Position numbers and translations under genes: made by a program. A DNA stretch of 64,000 nucleotides, from positions 33,268,983 through 33,332,982 of the forward strand of contig CM038223.1 of NCBI GenBank assembly GCA_021442155.1, written 5' to 3'. Below are positions 11,291 to 24,560 of this stretch, piece after piece. The notes under the pieces are model-generated. The model ran no database searches and had not been told where the DNA came from. It saw only the letters and a list, made by a program, of their open reading frames with translations. Position 1 is the stretch's first letter. Every line of letters starts with the position of its first letter. Origin of the DNA: Cymbidium sinense. Taxonomy: Eukaryota > Streptophyta > Magnoliopsida > Asparagales > Orchidaceae.

Positions 11291-14200
11291 CTAACCCATT
11301 TTTCAAACATACCAAACATGCCCAAGCTAAAATCAAGGTTAAATGACCATTTTACCCCAAGCCATAGGGTAACCCAATGTCAAAACCACTTCGAATTTGG
11401 TCAATTCCTTTTCATGGACACTTGACATCCTCTTAGTGGACCAAATGGTCACTAATGGACCTAGTGCACATGACTCAATGGGATTCAGTCAGCCAAACCC
11501 AACCCAAACTAAAAACTGATCACATCCTTTGAAATTGAGCACAAGGAATCCCTCCTCCACTCAATTAAAGCACATGGCCACCTCACCCACTCCTTCTCTT
11601 GCCAAAACCAAATTGAAGGACACCTCTAATAGCCTAACAAACCCATTGCATGAGCTCAATTGGATCAAAATGGCATCTCCTTTCTCGGTGCTTAAGAGGG
11701 AGATATACTCCCCCTAATTCAATTCAATCTACACAGTCTCATACTCGATTGAGCTAAGGGAAACTAGAGGAGCCATTGCTAAGTGATCCTAAGCTTCTGA
11801 GAGCCCATTTGAATTTCCCATTTTTGGATTTTTCTAAATCAAAAATAGGGGAGCTCAAGTGGAAATCCAACTTACTCCATAATTCAAACCAACCTAATTC
11901 CTCCTTCGACCACCCTCAGGGATTGAGTCGAGTTCACCCAAGCTCTTTCCCAAGCTCCAAAGGCAAGGAAGGATCTACTTCGATCAAGACTAAGCCAAAG
12001 TGCAAGAGGAGTTGGCCCATAGGAGGATCTACCCAATTGCAGAGCCTCCAAACTTCAACAACTTCATCTCCACTAGACGAAGCTTCTCCAAGGGAATCGA
12101 GCACCGGTGATCACCTCTGGTGAGGTTAGCCATTAAACTGAGCATAAATTTAATGTGGTTTGGTCCTTTATGAAGTGAAGTACATTCCATGGAATTCTAG
12201 CCATTATATGTGATTCCCTTTCCCTCTAGATGGTGTGGGTTGAGTTTTAATCCAATCCGAGCTCAATCGAGCTTGGATCTTCTCCTAGAAGATGGACGGT
12301 GTCCATTCCTCATAGAGAAAAATAGGGAAGGATCATGGGCTATCCATCAGCATGTTTTAGATGGACGGTCATGATTAAAACACATAACATCTACATTTTA
12401 ACCCATTTAATCCATAGCTTTAACCTCAGCCATCCGATCTTTGATGGGTGAGGAAAAGCATTGATGTATTGATGTGATAACTATGATGTGATAATCGAAT
12501 CCCATCATGCCACATGGAAAGTTCATGCCGCATCAGCGACCCATCTGGCACCGACGGGATTAAATATTTAATTAGGCTTATTTAATTATTAATTAACCAT
12601 GGAAACTTCTTAAATTCATATCTAAGCCTAAAATAATTAGAAAAATATGAAATAAATTGCATTGGATAGATAATTGAACATAAAACATTTTAAAAATAAT
12701 TTGAATGAATTTTGAATTGTGCTTTTCTTTGAATTTGGGTTTTATTAGGAATGTTATTTTGCTAATTACCCTCTAATTACTCCACTGATTAATCCCAAAC
12801 TTCTTGTGCTTAATTAGTGGGATGACTCCTGCCTCCCCTAATGTTCTTGGGATTTATTGGTTGCTTAATTTAGGGAATTGCTACTTCATTTCTTAATCAC
12901 TCTATTAATATAATTAAGCTTAACTAAGGGCATAATTAGTGGTTTAACCCTCTGATTGAGTCAATTAAGTTTTGATTAAGTGAATATGAGATTTAGGAAT
13001 AATTTTGGGATGTTTTCCTTAAGATATTCCTTAAACCTTAATTAAGGGTTCATTACTAATTACCCCCTTAATTAATTTCATAAAATTCTAAAACTTTCTA
13101 GAACTCAATTAATCTATCTTGGGTAGATGCTCAGGTGTTCAATAACATAAGTACATTAAGGACATCAAAACCCAACTCACATGTGTGAGAGGGGTTATGA
13201 AAGTACTTAAGTTAAACCCCTTAGTTTAATTAATCATTAATCATGAGCCAATTTTATTAGGCCCTTTTCATTCCTAGGTGCATTGCTGATTTAAATTCCT
13301 TGTGTAGTTTTATGTCATCTCATAGGCTCATAATTATTTGATTAAGTATACTAAGGTGGTGTAGATAAAGGGGTAATTAAACTAAAATAATAAACATATG
13401 TGGGAATGGGTTAGGAATAGTACACTCACCTCACATTTTTCAAATTAAATCAAACTCAAAAAAAAAATAAAACCTTCTTTAAAAATAACTTGATTTATTT
13501 TAAACTTTCTTATTTCATAAGATTATCTTTAGGAATTAATTAGGTTGAATGTGTTTACATGCTTTCATCACTTTAGTTCTTTCCTAACATGCTAAATGTG
13601 TATATCATATGAGTTTCATGCATTTATGCGTTTCAAAAATCAAATTAAAAATGAAATATTTTCTTTATGTCAAATTGCATGTTTTGGCTAAAGTAAATAT
13701 AAATGGCTATTATCACTATTAAATTCAAAACTATTTTCAAAATCTATAAAACAAATATCCAAAATTGAAAGTGTGATACCTATAATTATTTATGAGCTTG
13801 CATGTGGATATAAATATAAAGATATGCATAGTGTAGCCTTCCTTCTCTTTTCTTTTAGTATGGTTTTGAATAGGATTTGGCAAAGCGCATAGTTCATTTG
13901 AAAAGAACATAACACTTACCTAATCCCCTTCCTATTCATTCCTATACTATTACTTAAGAAGGACATCTACATTTGCACATATAAATCGCATAAACAAAAT
14001 AAATAAACAAATACAAACTTTTTGCATCTTTCTTTTTTCATTCATTTCTTTTGTACATGTGTTTGTATTTAAGGAAAGTGGTATATTAGTTTGGATAACT
14101 CCTAGGTTGTGAGGCTTTAAGTAGCCCTAAGTAGGTCTTGTAACTTATACCCCTGGTGCTAACAATGGCGACATACTCACTTATGTCTTTCATACATACA

Positions 14201-15388
14201 TGTGTGCATGTGAAAAATGGATAAGAAAACCTCTTTTCCACTTAATGAAAATCATGCATCATCAGGTATTCAAAATTTCTTAAGTAATTCACTTAGCATT
14301 CATCAAAAAGTTTGCTAAATATTTCCATTTGTACGTATAGATGTTCTTAGGATTCATCCATATGCATGTTATACATGTTGGGAAAGAAATGAAATGATGT
14401 CTATTTTGTGATATTAATTCACTTTACTTAATCTTAAAATACTTTACTTTTTGAATAAGTTTGTTTAGAGTTGATCTAAACTTAGGATTAATTAAAACAC
14501 ATAATAAAACACTCACTAAACAAATTCAAATATGAATCCACTTTAGAAACTACTTAGGGTGGGGAAGGAAAGAGAAGTTCTTTTCTCTATTCTCTCTCTT
14601 TACAATCTTTAGTAATTTTGTAGGATTCATTCAAACCTAACCAAAATACAAAATAAAATCAACCCAAATCAACTAAATAACCTAAATAAAACCACCCATC
14701 TATGTTAAACATCTTCACACTTAGAAAATCTAAACCTTAAAGCCATAGCTAAGCATACCACACAAACTTTTTTAAAGTACACATATTAGATTAAGTCACC
14801 ACTTCTAGCTTTAGGTTAGGATGGTGTATGGCTTGATGTTTGATTTTATTTTGTGATGTATTATTTCTAGTCTGGATACTAGGGTGTTTGTGCGTAGAAT
14901 GAATGAGGACAATTTAGTCTAATCATTATTTTTTATAGGGGATTGTACTTAAGGGGTACTGTAATAAAAATATAAATGCTTTTGTTGTGCAGGTGCTTAT
15001 ACCCCTAAGCATAATCCAATAGGCCAGGTGTACTTGGTTACCCATGTGTAGGGTGCTAAGTCCAATATACATGCTTGGGATTTGTATGGTTTATTTAGCA
15101 AATCTCTATTTTGCAGGTGTTGGTTAGATTTACTTTTCTTTTTCAAGTACTTTTGCAATTTGGATTTTAGAATGAATGTTATGGGGGATTACGATGAGCA
15201 TTGGTCTTAAGACTACATCTTATGTACCATGTGAAGCCTTTGGAGCAACCACCTTCCAACCATCGAAAAGAAGAGATCGAAAGAAGGAACCAAAAGAAGA
15301 AAAAAGAAAGAAGAAAAAAATAAATGAAGACCCCCATAACATGAATTTCTTTACTTGATTGTAAATTAATTCATTTGTAATCCGGGTT

Positions 15389-15396
15389 GTATAAAG
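15389..15396 (+). promoter_or_regulatory. TATA-like box of the 5' LTR
   Basis: GTATAAAG is followed by GTAAAGCTCAGCC, collinear with TATATAAGGGTAGAGC in the copies at 427 and 59,356. It would place the start of the genomic RNA near 15,420, giving an R-U5 part of about 1.45 kb before the PBS. The transcription start is inferred. Confidence 0.5.
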
Positions 15397-16896
15397 GTAA
15401 AGCTCAGCCAATTTACTTTCGGGTTTGTGCGGTGGTGCCTGACCCCAAATGGTCTTTTATTATTTTGTGCTAGCTTTATAAAATATTTGATGTTTTGTTT
15501 AGCTTGTGCATTAAGATGGCATACTTTCTTAGTTTATTCCTTGCTCTGATGTATGGCCTGGATGATGATTAGGCTCTTAGAAAAAATAAAACTTCTACTA
15601 AGTTAATCAACTAAAATTAAAAATAAATAACTCATAACCTCATTTAAAGCCTAAGTTAAAATCAAGATAAAAAAATTAGCAACCCCTTAGTTGGATGAGT
15701 ATTTCTTTTATAACATCATGCATGAAAGCATATTATTACTCTCCAGATTGGAGGTCTTTCACCTTTGCCAGAGAAATTTGGCTTGACCTTTGAGAGCCAA
15801 GGTGGAAACACACCTCCCCATTATCATTAATTTTGGCCCATAATCTTACTTCTCATGCATTAGGCATATGGATCCTATAAGCCTTAGTCAAATGATTGTC
15901 CAAAAATAAAAATAACATGTAATATGTTCTTTGCATTAAATTTAGGTCATTCTCATGCCCTTACATGATCTAATCTTTTAGAGAGTAAGTTTAAGGACTT
16001 AGTCTCTTTCTAAATAAATAACAGCCTAGCTATCTTGCATAAAACATATGACTTGCCTACATGAATTTAAAATCATAGGGGGAGTTAGTTGGCGGCCACC
16101 CCCAGGCGGTTGTAAGTCCAAGCAGTCGGGTGGTTTGTCCTCTCTTATGGAGGCAAACCAAATACCCATTTTCTCCTTAGATTTAGGTTATGCTTTTTGG
16201 CCCTCTTAGGCATTTCCATAACATTGTATTGTGGAATTATAAGCCCTAAACTTTTAATAAAAATTCATTTCAAATAAACAATTCAATTTCAAAAATGTAA
16301 AGCCTAATTATAGGATAGTTTGAGATGCTCGTTTGGTTTCCTTGCATCATGATCATCTCCTACTTATCTTCCTTTGGCTTTAATAATAACTCCTTCCCTT
16401 TGATCAATCCCATTTGATCTTCCAAAATAAACTAATCGATTGATAGTCCTACCTATTGAAATCTTTGGAGACAACGATCATTTACCTTAATCGAGAGTAT
16501 TCCTATGGAATCCCCTTCCTTAGAATGTAATTAACTATTGGGGCTTGCCCCTATAGGGAACTTAACGAACCTAATTTAAAGTAAACCCTGCTTTACTTTT
16601 TCATGTAAAATAGGAGAAGAATCTCTGGGACATATGCAGACCCATTGTCCTTAAGAGTCTTTATTGAGGTGATTAGGTCCATTGTAGGGTATTGACTTCT
16701 ATCTTTCAAGATAGCACACCTCTCCTCAATGTCGTAGCTGATCATTCTCATTAAGAACATCTGCGGATGTACGTATGTCAAAAGTGCATTGAAAAGAAGA
16801 AAGTATATTTCTATCTTCATTTTTATTTCGCATAGAGTGAAGATGGAAACATACATTCTCTTTAGAAATCCTTAAAAATTTCACCACAGATTTTTC

Positions 16897-16914
16897 TGGC
16901 GACTCCGCTGGGGA
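16897..16914 (+). promoter_or_regulatory. Primer binding site (Tat type)
   Basis: TGGCGACTCCGCTGGGGA lies ten bases after the LTR end. This PBS form is typical of Tat/Ogre elements, for which tRNA-Arg has been reported as primer. The Element 2 counterpart at 51,662-51,679 has changes at four positions. Confidence 0.8.
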
Positions 16915-17289
16915 TGGTTCCTCTCTCTATCTTTGGTAAATGATCATTGTCTCCAAGTATCAATAGTAGATTTGTACTTTGGTATGAATTTAAGACTATC
17001 CTTCATTCCGTTGGCACTTAGCTTATTTCATCCTTAAGTTAAGCTAGCCAACATCTTTTTTGCACCAATTAATCTTAAAACCCCTAAAGTTAAAAATAAA
17101 AATAAAATTGAAACAAAGAGAATTAATTAAAGACTCCCTCCTTACTATTTTCATGTTAAGGAAAGGTTCATTCTAAAATAATAAAGATAAAATAAATCCT
17201 TCATAAAAATCTTGCTTTTTGAAAAGCACTCTTTCAAAATGCACATAATAAAATATTCTGCACAAAAGTTTTCCTAAATCACCTTCATC
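16915..17289. other. Leader, first part
   Basis: Noncoding AT-rich leader directly after the PBS. It resembles 51,680-52,060 of Element 2 (shared TCTCTATCT/TCTCCATCT and AGCTAACCAACATC stretches). No hairpin units yet. Confidence 0.5.
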
Positions 17290-19066
17290 TAACAATCCTT
17301 ATGATTGTTATATGTAGGATTATTTTACAAAAAATAAAATTCCAACAATCACAATTTCTAAAAAGCATAAATGAGTTTCTTCACTAAATTCATTTTGGTG
17401 AAGACCTCATTTTCAAAAATAAAATTCCAACAATTACATTTTCTAAAAGCACAAATGAGTTTCTTAACTTAATTCTTTTTTGGTGAAAACCTCATTTTCA
17501 AAAATAAAATTTTAACAATCATGTTTTCAAAAGCATAACATTTAAAGATGGGTTTTCCATTCAATGCATCTAAATGTGTTGAATGGATATTACATCTTCA
17601 AGCAAAATCGTAACTTTGAAATTCCACTTAACACATTCCATATGTGTTAGGTTGGAACTTTCACATTTTCAAAAGCATATATGGAACCTCTCCATTCAAT
17701 ATACTCACATATATTGAATGGAGGATTTATTTTCAAACAAAACTAAAAAATAAACTTTCAAAAAGCACATATGAATATCTTCATTCAATATACCCAAATT
17801 TATTGAATGGAAATTTCATTTCTAAATAAACTAACATTATTTTAAAATGCCACTTAACATATTTCATATATGATTAAGTTGGGATTTCCTCTTTAAAAAA
17901 AAGCAATAATCACACACAAAATATACACCTTTGGAAAATGAAACATAATTGATTTTCATCTTACATACCCAAATTTGTTAAATGGAAATCTCCCTTTTCA
18001 AAAATCAACAAAATAAAATTTTCAGAACTTCAATTTAGCATACCATTTGCTAAAATGAAGTCTCCCCTTTTCAAAATTCAAAACAAAAATTTGAAATACC
18101 CTATTTGGAAATTCATTTAGCATACTCAAATTTGCTAAGTGAAATTTTCATTTCACAAAATTTTTAAGAAACACTTTTGGAACTTCATTCTTTAGCATAC
18201 CCTATTCTCTACAGTGAAGTCTCTATTTTCAAAATAAAATCAAAACACAAAAAAATTTTAAACACATATTGGAATTTTATTTAGCATATTCAAAATTGCT
18301 AAGTAAAATTTCCATTTCACAAAATTAAATGGAACTTCATTTTAGCATACCAAATTTGCTAAAGTGAAGTCTCCACTTTCATCGAAAAATCAAATAAAAA
18401 TCAAAAGGGAAACACATTCGGATTCCCTTAGCATACTTAAATTGGCTAAAGATCTTACTTTTCAAAATCGAACCAAAATCAAAAGAAACACATTAGGATT
18501 CCCTTAGCATACTTAAATTTGCTAAGGATCCTACTTTTCAAAATCAAAATCAAAACCAAAAGAAACACATTAGGATTTTCTTAGCATACTTAAATTTGCT
18601 AAGAATCTTATTTTCAATATATTTTTTTAAAATGAAACACACTTGGTTTTCCTCATTTATCATACCCAAATTTGCTAAATGAGAATTCCATTTCTCAAAT
18701 CACAAAATGATTCACAAAGAAAAATGTAGAAAGAAACCAAAAGAAGAAATTGTTTTCAAACATCTCACTTCCCAAATTTCCTAACTAAATTCCAAATATC
18801 TCAAATCCAAAACAAAAGTAAATAGACCCTTTACTTTAACATACCTAAATTTGTTAAATAAAGGGTCCCAAAAATCAAAATTAAAACTCAAATATGAACC
18901 TATGGAAGCATCCCTACAACAAAAATATTTGAACCCATTTTCAACATATCCAAATTTGTTAAAAGTGGATTCTATATCCAAACAATTCCTCTTTCTAATC
19001 AAAATCTTGAAATCTGTTCCAAATCATTTGAAACCAACTTAACACTTCAAGATGTTAAGTGTGGGT
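17290..19066 (+). repeat. Array of ~20 short stem-loops in the leader of Element 1
   Basis: Inverted repeats recur every 60-105 bp. In most units the loop is TAC(C/T)(C/T)AAATT or close to it, and the arms differ. Examples: CATTCAATA / TATTGAATG at 17,782-17,809; CTTCATTTTAGCA / TGCTAAAGTGAAG at 18,335-18,369 (one G-U pair); TTCTTAGCA / TGCTAAGAA at 18,578-18,605; CCTTAGCA / TGCTAAGG at 18,502-18,527; GACCCTTTACTTTAACA / TGTTAAATAAAGGGTC at 18,825-18,867 (one bulge). Units are separated by A-rich linkers such as TCAAAATCAAAA. The array sits between PBS and the first gag ATG. Its role is unknown. Confidence 0.85.
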
Positions 19067-19189
19067 CCAAATTCAAAATTCAAAATTCAAAGTCAACAGA
19101 AATCTGATTCAAGTTTATTTTCAACATTGCAAACTCTCATTCAGTGACAGTTTTTAGTTATAATTCAGTCTTAATTTTAGTTGACAGAA

Positions 19190-22100
19190 ATGGCTGTACC
19201 CAAGTACGTGTTTACCTTTCCCCATGGGATGGACTTGGCCATGGATCAGGCTAGCCTCCCTCATTATTAGACCCACATCATTCATTTCAGATGAGGTTTT
19301 GAGGGGGCAAGAATTACCTATGAGGGCATTCCCCTCACTACTGTTAGCAAGTGCACTATGTGGCGGGTAGAAGCCGGTCATTCAGATTGACTTACCATCA
19401 GACTCTGATATCCCCTCACTAAAGAAGAAGGTGGCTTTCTGATGTCGTGTGGTCGACATCATGATGTTACTAAGTTGTTTCATGTGCTGCCCCAATAAGG
19501 GTTAGAACCCACTCATTAGCACCCTCAAAGGGTAAGGCTCCTCTGATCCCAGAGATTGTCTAACTAGCTTTTAAAGTCGAGTCTAGTTCTTACTCTGCTC
19601 ACCCCACCAAGGCTTAGAGAGGAACAAAGATTGCATGATTAAGCAGTACCATATGCATCACTAGGGAGATGGAGGTAGCTACATGGTCAGTTATGGAGGA
19701 GTTGCCCACTCTGATTTCCTCGTTAGTTACAGCGAACCCATTCCATCCTCTCTCTAGCACTGATAGAGAGGATGCTAGGAGGATTCCTACTTCACCTCCA
19801 CCAGCAATTCAATTCCAGCCCACAGTCAGTCAGAGTAGAAGGTCACATGCTAGCCTCCATTCAGTTCTATGCCCAAGTTGGCAGAGCTTGATGATGTTCT
19901 AAGTCCGGGACTCAATTTGACTTGAGATCTCTTATCCCCCACAGCGTGGGGAAGCATCTATGGCAAGAGAGGGCCAGGGAGGCCCATACTACAGCTCATA
20001 TCACTAGCGAGGTTTGGAGGTTTGATCAGCCTCTCATTGATTTCCTGCGTGCTACCCATGTAATCATACAATATTACTACGGGGACTACTTATCATAGGA
20101 GGAGAGCCCCTATTTTTAGAGAGTTGGTGGTGTCTCCACCACACCGCTCTGGCCCCCAATCCACTGTCACCCATTCATGTATCAGCATCTTCAGTTCTTC
20201 CTAAGGCCATGAAGGCCACATCCGGGGAGAAAGGACTCCGCTGGTGATCTAGCTACGACCACAGGATCCCATTCCATACACACGCCTATTGTGGTGAGGC
20301 CGAGTCTCTTGCTAACCTTCTGCCCTAGTTGTGGTGCCAAAGGAATGGTGACCCCAAAGAATAGTGGTCATCCCTTCACCATCACCACCAATAGGATTTG
20401 GAGATGGTTACAGTTCTGTGAGGAGAGGGTGGCAACCTATTATAGAACCTCCTAGAGTGTCACCCCATATAGAGTGATGATAGTGAAGTGCATATCTTAC
20501 AGCCCTCACAAGGTTGATTCTATCAGGAGGAGATGCGGTGCCTCACAAGACTATGTGGATCCTACCATCGGTAGCATTTATGTCAATTTCTATAGATCAT
20601 TCTTTAGATGACATAGTAGCTCACTATTTCATGAAAAATAAGGAGGTCCTAGGATACGACTGGTCTAATGAGGAGAAGATCAGCTTTGATCCCAACGAAG
20701 ATGATTTATTGGGAGACTCAATTGGGGTTTGCATGGTAGATATCGGGGATCCCTCCTTAGGGAGTAGTAGGCAATGGAAGGTGATGAGGCTGAGCAGGAA
20801 GACATAGCCCAATCAGCCCAACACCTCTGATATCAATTAAAATAGAAAGATGAACAAATAGATAGGATGGCGATGCAGCTTGAGGACTTGTTAGCAACAG
20901 TCTCAATACTTCAGAAATAAGGACCAGTAGTTCATCCTACCATAGCTGAGACTAGTCAGCTAGAGTTGGTGCATATCTTGGACCTAGCCAAGACTTTACC
21001 TCCATTAGAGCAAGGTAGCACCAGCATTTATATGAAGGTAGTGGAAAGTACTGCCATGTAGGAGAAAGATATCAAGTCTATGGTTGAGTAGCAGGTGAAG
21101 GTAAGATTGGCTCAGGCTCGGGGAGGGTCATCAGTTCCAAAAGATAGACCCTACCCAAAGGAATTTAATGCAACCCAATATCCCAAGGGTTTTGTGCTAC
21201 CTTTCTTCAGGAGTTTTGAGGGCAGTGGAAACCCGAGGTAGCACATCGCCCATTTGAGAGCTAGTTGTTGCAATGCTGGTGGAAGTGATGCTTTACTTTT
21301 CCATCTCTTTGTTAGTAGCCTAGCAGGGATAGCTTTTGATTGGTATGCTAAAATTTCCAATAGTTCAGTAAAGACATTTGCTGAGTTGGAGCAACTCTGT
21401 ATCAAAAGGTTTGTTGGAGCTCAGTAAAGGGTTACTGTTGGCAATCTCATTATAGCATAACAACATCCAGGTGAGTCCCTTGTTGACTACATTCTCAGAT
21501 GGCATAACCCGAGTATGAAATGCAAGCCGCAGCTGTTTGAACAACATGCCATTGAGATTCTTCTAAAGAATATCCATGGCCCGGTCGCCTTCATGCTTAA
21601 GGGCTTCACCATTAAAACTTTTGAGAAGTTAATCAACAAGGCGGCTCGTCTATAAGGAGAGCCAAATAGTTGCCTTTCCAAGACCAGTTTCCCAAATCAA
21701 AGCCATAAAAGGTATACAAGAAGAAGCCTAGAATAGTGGCATGGTAGATAAGCAGCTAGAGATCGGTCAGAGACCGACCTCACCTTGATTTCACCTCCTC
21801 TACCACCATCGAGGCAACCCTACCAGCCACCATAGTAGCCTCCATGGCCTACACCACCACCTCCTCAGCTACATCATCAGCAGAAGTAAAATACATACCC
21901 ACCGCTAGGTAGCTATGGTCCACCTACTCTTTTGGATAAACTCAACAAGCCTTATTCATTTAAGAATCTCTTAAAAAAGACTGACTTTTAGCTACCAGAA
22001 CCTGGGAGACTGGAGGAAGTGTGCAAAAGCCATGATCTTAACTTTTGCCCCTATTACCATATGCTAGGTCATGTTTTGGAGGATTGCTTCACATTTTAAG

Positions 22101-22300
22101 GACTAACTTGAACATAGCTTCAAGATCGGTGTTGTAGTTATCCTGAAGAATACCTTGTAGAATAACCATCCAGTTCCATTAGGGTAATCCTTGGGGATAC
22201 TTCTGATCCTTCCATAACCAAAGAAGGTTGGGATATCTCTTTATCCAAAACTTCTAAAATGATTGTTCAGAAGATCAAGAAATTTTCCTTGTAGGTGCTT
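19190..22300 (+). pseudogene. gag: gag of Element 1, decayed
   Basis: Gag forms the virus-like particle that packages the element RNA. The start at 19,190 is chosen because the ATG leads into a stretch with MDLAMDQA, matching VDLALDQA after the ATG at 53,474 in Element 2. The core retrotransposon Gag (capsid) domain at about 21,120-21,660 has YPKGFVLPFF, AFDWYAKI, FAELEQL and a KNIHGPVAFML stretch, and is closely similar to 55,290-55,790. A zinc-knuckle-like motif (FCPYYHMLGHVLEDCF) lies at about 22,046-22,093 in the same frame. In-frame stops occur throughout, for example after NPR (21,236) and after GAQ (21,424). 19,190-20,500 may be the equivalent of the extra ORF1 seen upstream of gag in Ogre elements; I cannot decide. 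Confidence 0.75.
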
Positions 22301-22479
22301 GAGTCAGTTCAAACCTCCAACATCAAGGAAGATTTGCAATTTGCTAGTGCCAACTCAAGGGAGGGAGTTCGGTAGTAGTGCCGACTGGGATACCAATAGT
22401 CCACCAACTCTAGTCCCAGTCCTATACCACATGATGATTTCCTCTACTCCAGCTATCTCTTCTTCTTCTAATACAACTC

Positions 22480-23556
22480 TTGTATTGGCGGATAAGGGCA
22501 TCAAATCCCTTACCCCACTTACTTTACTTGATTTCTACTTTGTACCTCCTCAAATCTAAAAAATTGAAGAATAAAGCTAGCTTGAATTACATTTGGGTCA
22601 CTTCTGATGGGTTGTCTACTTTTATTCTTAATGATAACTCTTCAAGTAAAAATAACTATAATAATTTGGATCTCCCTCTTTCTGATTCAAAGTTGGACTT
22701 TCCTACTCTGAATATGATGAGTTCACCTCTTGAGTTAGACTTAGAATCATCCGACTCTGAGGGTCCCATAGGAGAAGCTGTAGGTAAGCCTGACATGCAG
22801 ATATAACCTTCCATTACCCTACCACAAGAAATCACCGAAGTCAATCTCCGTAGTGGCAAGGTTCTACCTCCTAGGGCAGCACCTCAAGATAGAGGGAAAC
22901 AAGTCATTGGTATAGAGGATGGAGAAGCCCCTCTACAGGATGCTCCACCCTTGGATATGCTTATAGAGGATCAACCCAAGGTGGACTACAATGTCCTCTC
23001 TCATCTGAGAAAGTTGTCATCTAAGCTAAGCATATACGATGCCATTGTCTTATCCAAAGAGATGAGAGAATCATTAATCAAGTCTCTCCTTGATCCTGAG
23101 ATATGCTTAGCTCAGCTGACCAATATTGGTGTGGAGGCACATTACACAAAAGAAGCTCAGGGGATCACCTTCATAGATGAAGACCTTCTTCTGGGGGCCA
23201 TAGAGCACAACCATCCCCTCTACATTATAATTGACATGGGCAGATTCAGACTAGCTAGAGTTCTCATTGATCCATCAGTGAACACTATGAGTCTAAAAAC
23301 TCTTGCCTATTTGAGGATCAATATCTCCACACTCCGAGGAGATCATATGATGTTGAGAGGATTCAATGAACAAGGTGAGTGGGCTTTAGGTTCCATAGTG
23401 TTACCTTTGGAGATATGTGACTGTAAGACTGAAGCCAAGTTATACATAATTGATTTGAATACTTCATTCACTGCTTTGCTTGGTAGGCCCTGGATACATC
23501 AGAATAAGATAATTCCATCCTCCTTACATCTGTGCATCAAGTTTAGGAAGGATTAG
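22480..23556 (+). pseudogene. pol: Aspartic protease region (Tat), nearly open
   Basis: The frame is open from 22,480 to 23,556 except for one TAA at 22,804. It first reads a Ser/Asp-rich linker, then a conserved region before the protease (YNVLSHLRKLSSKLSIYDA, then SKEMRESLIKSL), then the protease fold with LYIIIDMGRFRLARVLIDPS, LRGFNEQG and LLGRPWIHQN. The active site, usually LIDGGSAVN in this lineage, is LIDPSVN: the Asp remains but the following Gly-Gly-Ser is lost, so activity is unlikely even without the stop. This is the longest intact stretch of Element 1. Confidence 0.85.
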
Positions 23557-24560
23557 ATTGAATACTATGTTAAAAGAGATAAAAAAGCCATTTTCAGTTA
23601 GATAGATTAAGATTTATGAGGATGTGACCTACTATCTTCCTCAAAAAAACCCTTTCTCATGAACTTGGAAAAAACTAAAATTCAAAAGAAAAAGAAAATG
23701 AAGAAAAAGAAAGAGCAAACTAAAAAGAAAAGAAAAAATGAAAATCCAAGTGAACATGAAAGAAGAATTGAAGAAGAAATAAATTAGCATATCACATTCC
23801 ACCCACAATCTATTCCATCATATGGACATGTGGGTAGGATGACTCAACCTCCACCAGGTAGAGGTAGAGGCAGAAATAGAGGCAATTCTAGAGGTGGAAG
23901 ACCCCCTAATTAGCCGTTAGCCAACAGGGGTTATGTTCCAGTTTGTAGGAGTACCCCTACTATTCACATAGACTTGGAATCCAGCTCAGAGGATGAGTCT
24001 AATGTGATTAGTATACCAGCCAACCCCTCTCAACGGGTTCCATTGGAGGTGACTTTTGATCTAGACAGTGGCGAAGACCGGGCCTCTAGACAAAGCAATG
24101 TATTCAAATCAGATGTATGTAAAACTATCAAGCAGCAGTTGGGAACCTTAGCTCTAGCCTCACTTTCACCCCAAAAAGTTGAAGGTTTAGTAGTTAAGGA
24201 AGCCCCTAAGTCTTCCAATAATATGAAACCAAAGAGATTCTTTTTGGGATCATCATCCTTAAGTCCTAAAGTTGATGTAGAACTTGAGGAGGATTCATTT
24301 AAAGAATTAATGAAATTATCATTTGAATTTTATTCTCCTTGTGTTCATAATTTTATATAGAAAGGTTTAGTTCCTCATACGTAGTCCAAGCATAGGTTAG
24401 AGTATTTTGAGATGTTGTGGAACAATATAGATCATAAGCAAGACTAATATAGTGGTCGATGATGATGGCGATGCTCAATAAATTATCATTTGAAGTCTGA
24501 TAGGTTCTTTTCACACAACCCCAACTCTTATGAGAATGTGTGATTATAAACCTCAGATGA
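23557..24560 (+). pseudogene. Linker between protease and RT, decayed
   Basis: It contains a Lys-rich low-complexity stretch (23,675-23,790), a Gly/Arg-rich stretch (about 23,850-23,910, PGRGRGRNRGN-like), and an open segment at 23,974-24,360 rich in Ser and acidic residues with no recognised domain. Such variable linkers are usual in Tat polyproteins. Confidence 0.55.

Larger units (their letters stand above)
8903..16886 (+). repeat. 5' LTR of Element 1 (~8 kb)
   Basis: It starts TGACCTCA, identical to the start of the 3' LTR at 31,043. It ends ACCA at 16,886, ten bases before the PBS; the same ACCA end occurs at 51,651 and 60,863 in Element 2. The first third holds a ~180 bp tandem array and a TTGACC-rich zone. 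The last 1.6 kb, after the TATA-like box, matches all other LTR fragments in the window. The middle (11,760-12,560) resembles 56,190-56,930 of the Element 2 LTR. Short ORFs inside (11,776-12,123 and others) do not match any Gag-Pol part. Confidence 0.75.

Noticed and set aside
11776..12123. 115-codon ORF as a gene
   Set aside because: It lies in the LTR, has Ser/Pro-rich low-complexity sequence, and the collinear Element 2 LTR does not keep the frame.
15176..15411. Overlapping ORFs on both strands
   Set aside because: Lys/Glu-rich from an A/G-rich LTR stretch (AAGAAG repeats); other LTR copies break the frames.
17290..19066. CRISPR-like array
   Set aside because: Regular repeats with short variable parts, but the repeats are inverted, the variable parts are paired arms, there are no cas genes, and the setting is a plant retrotransposon.
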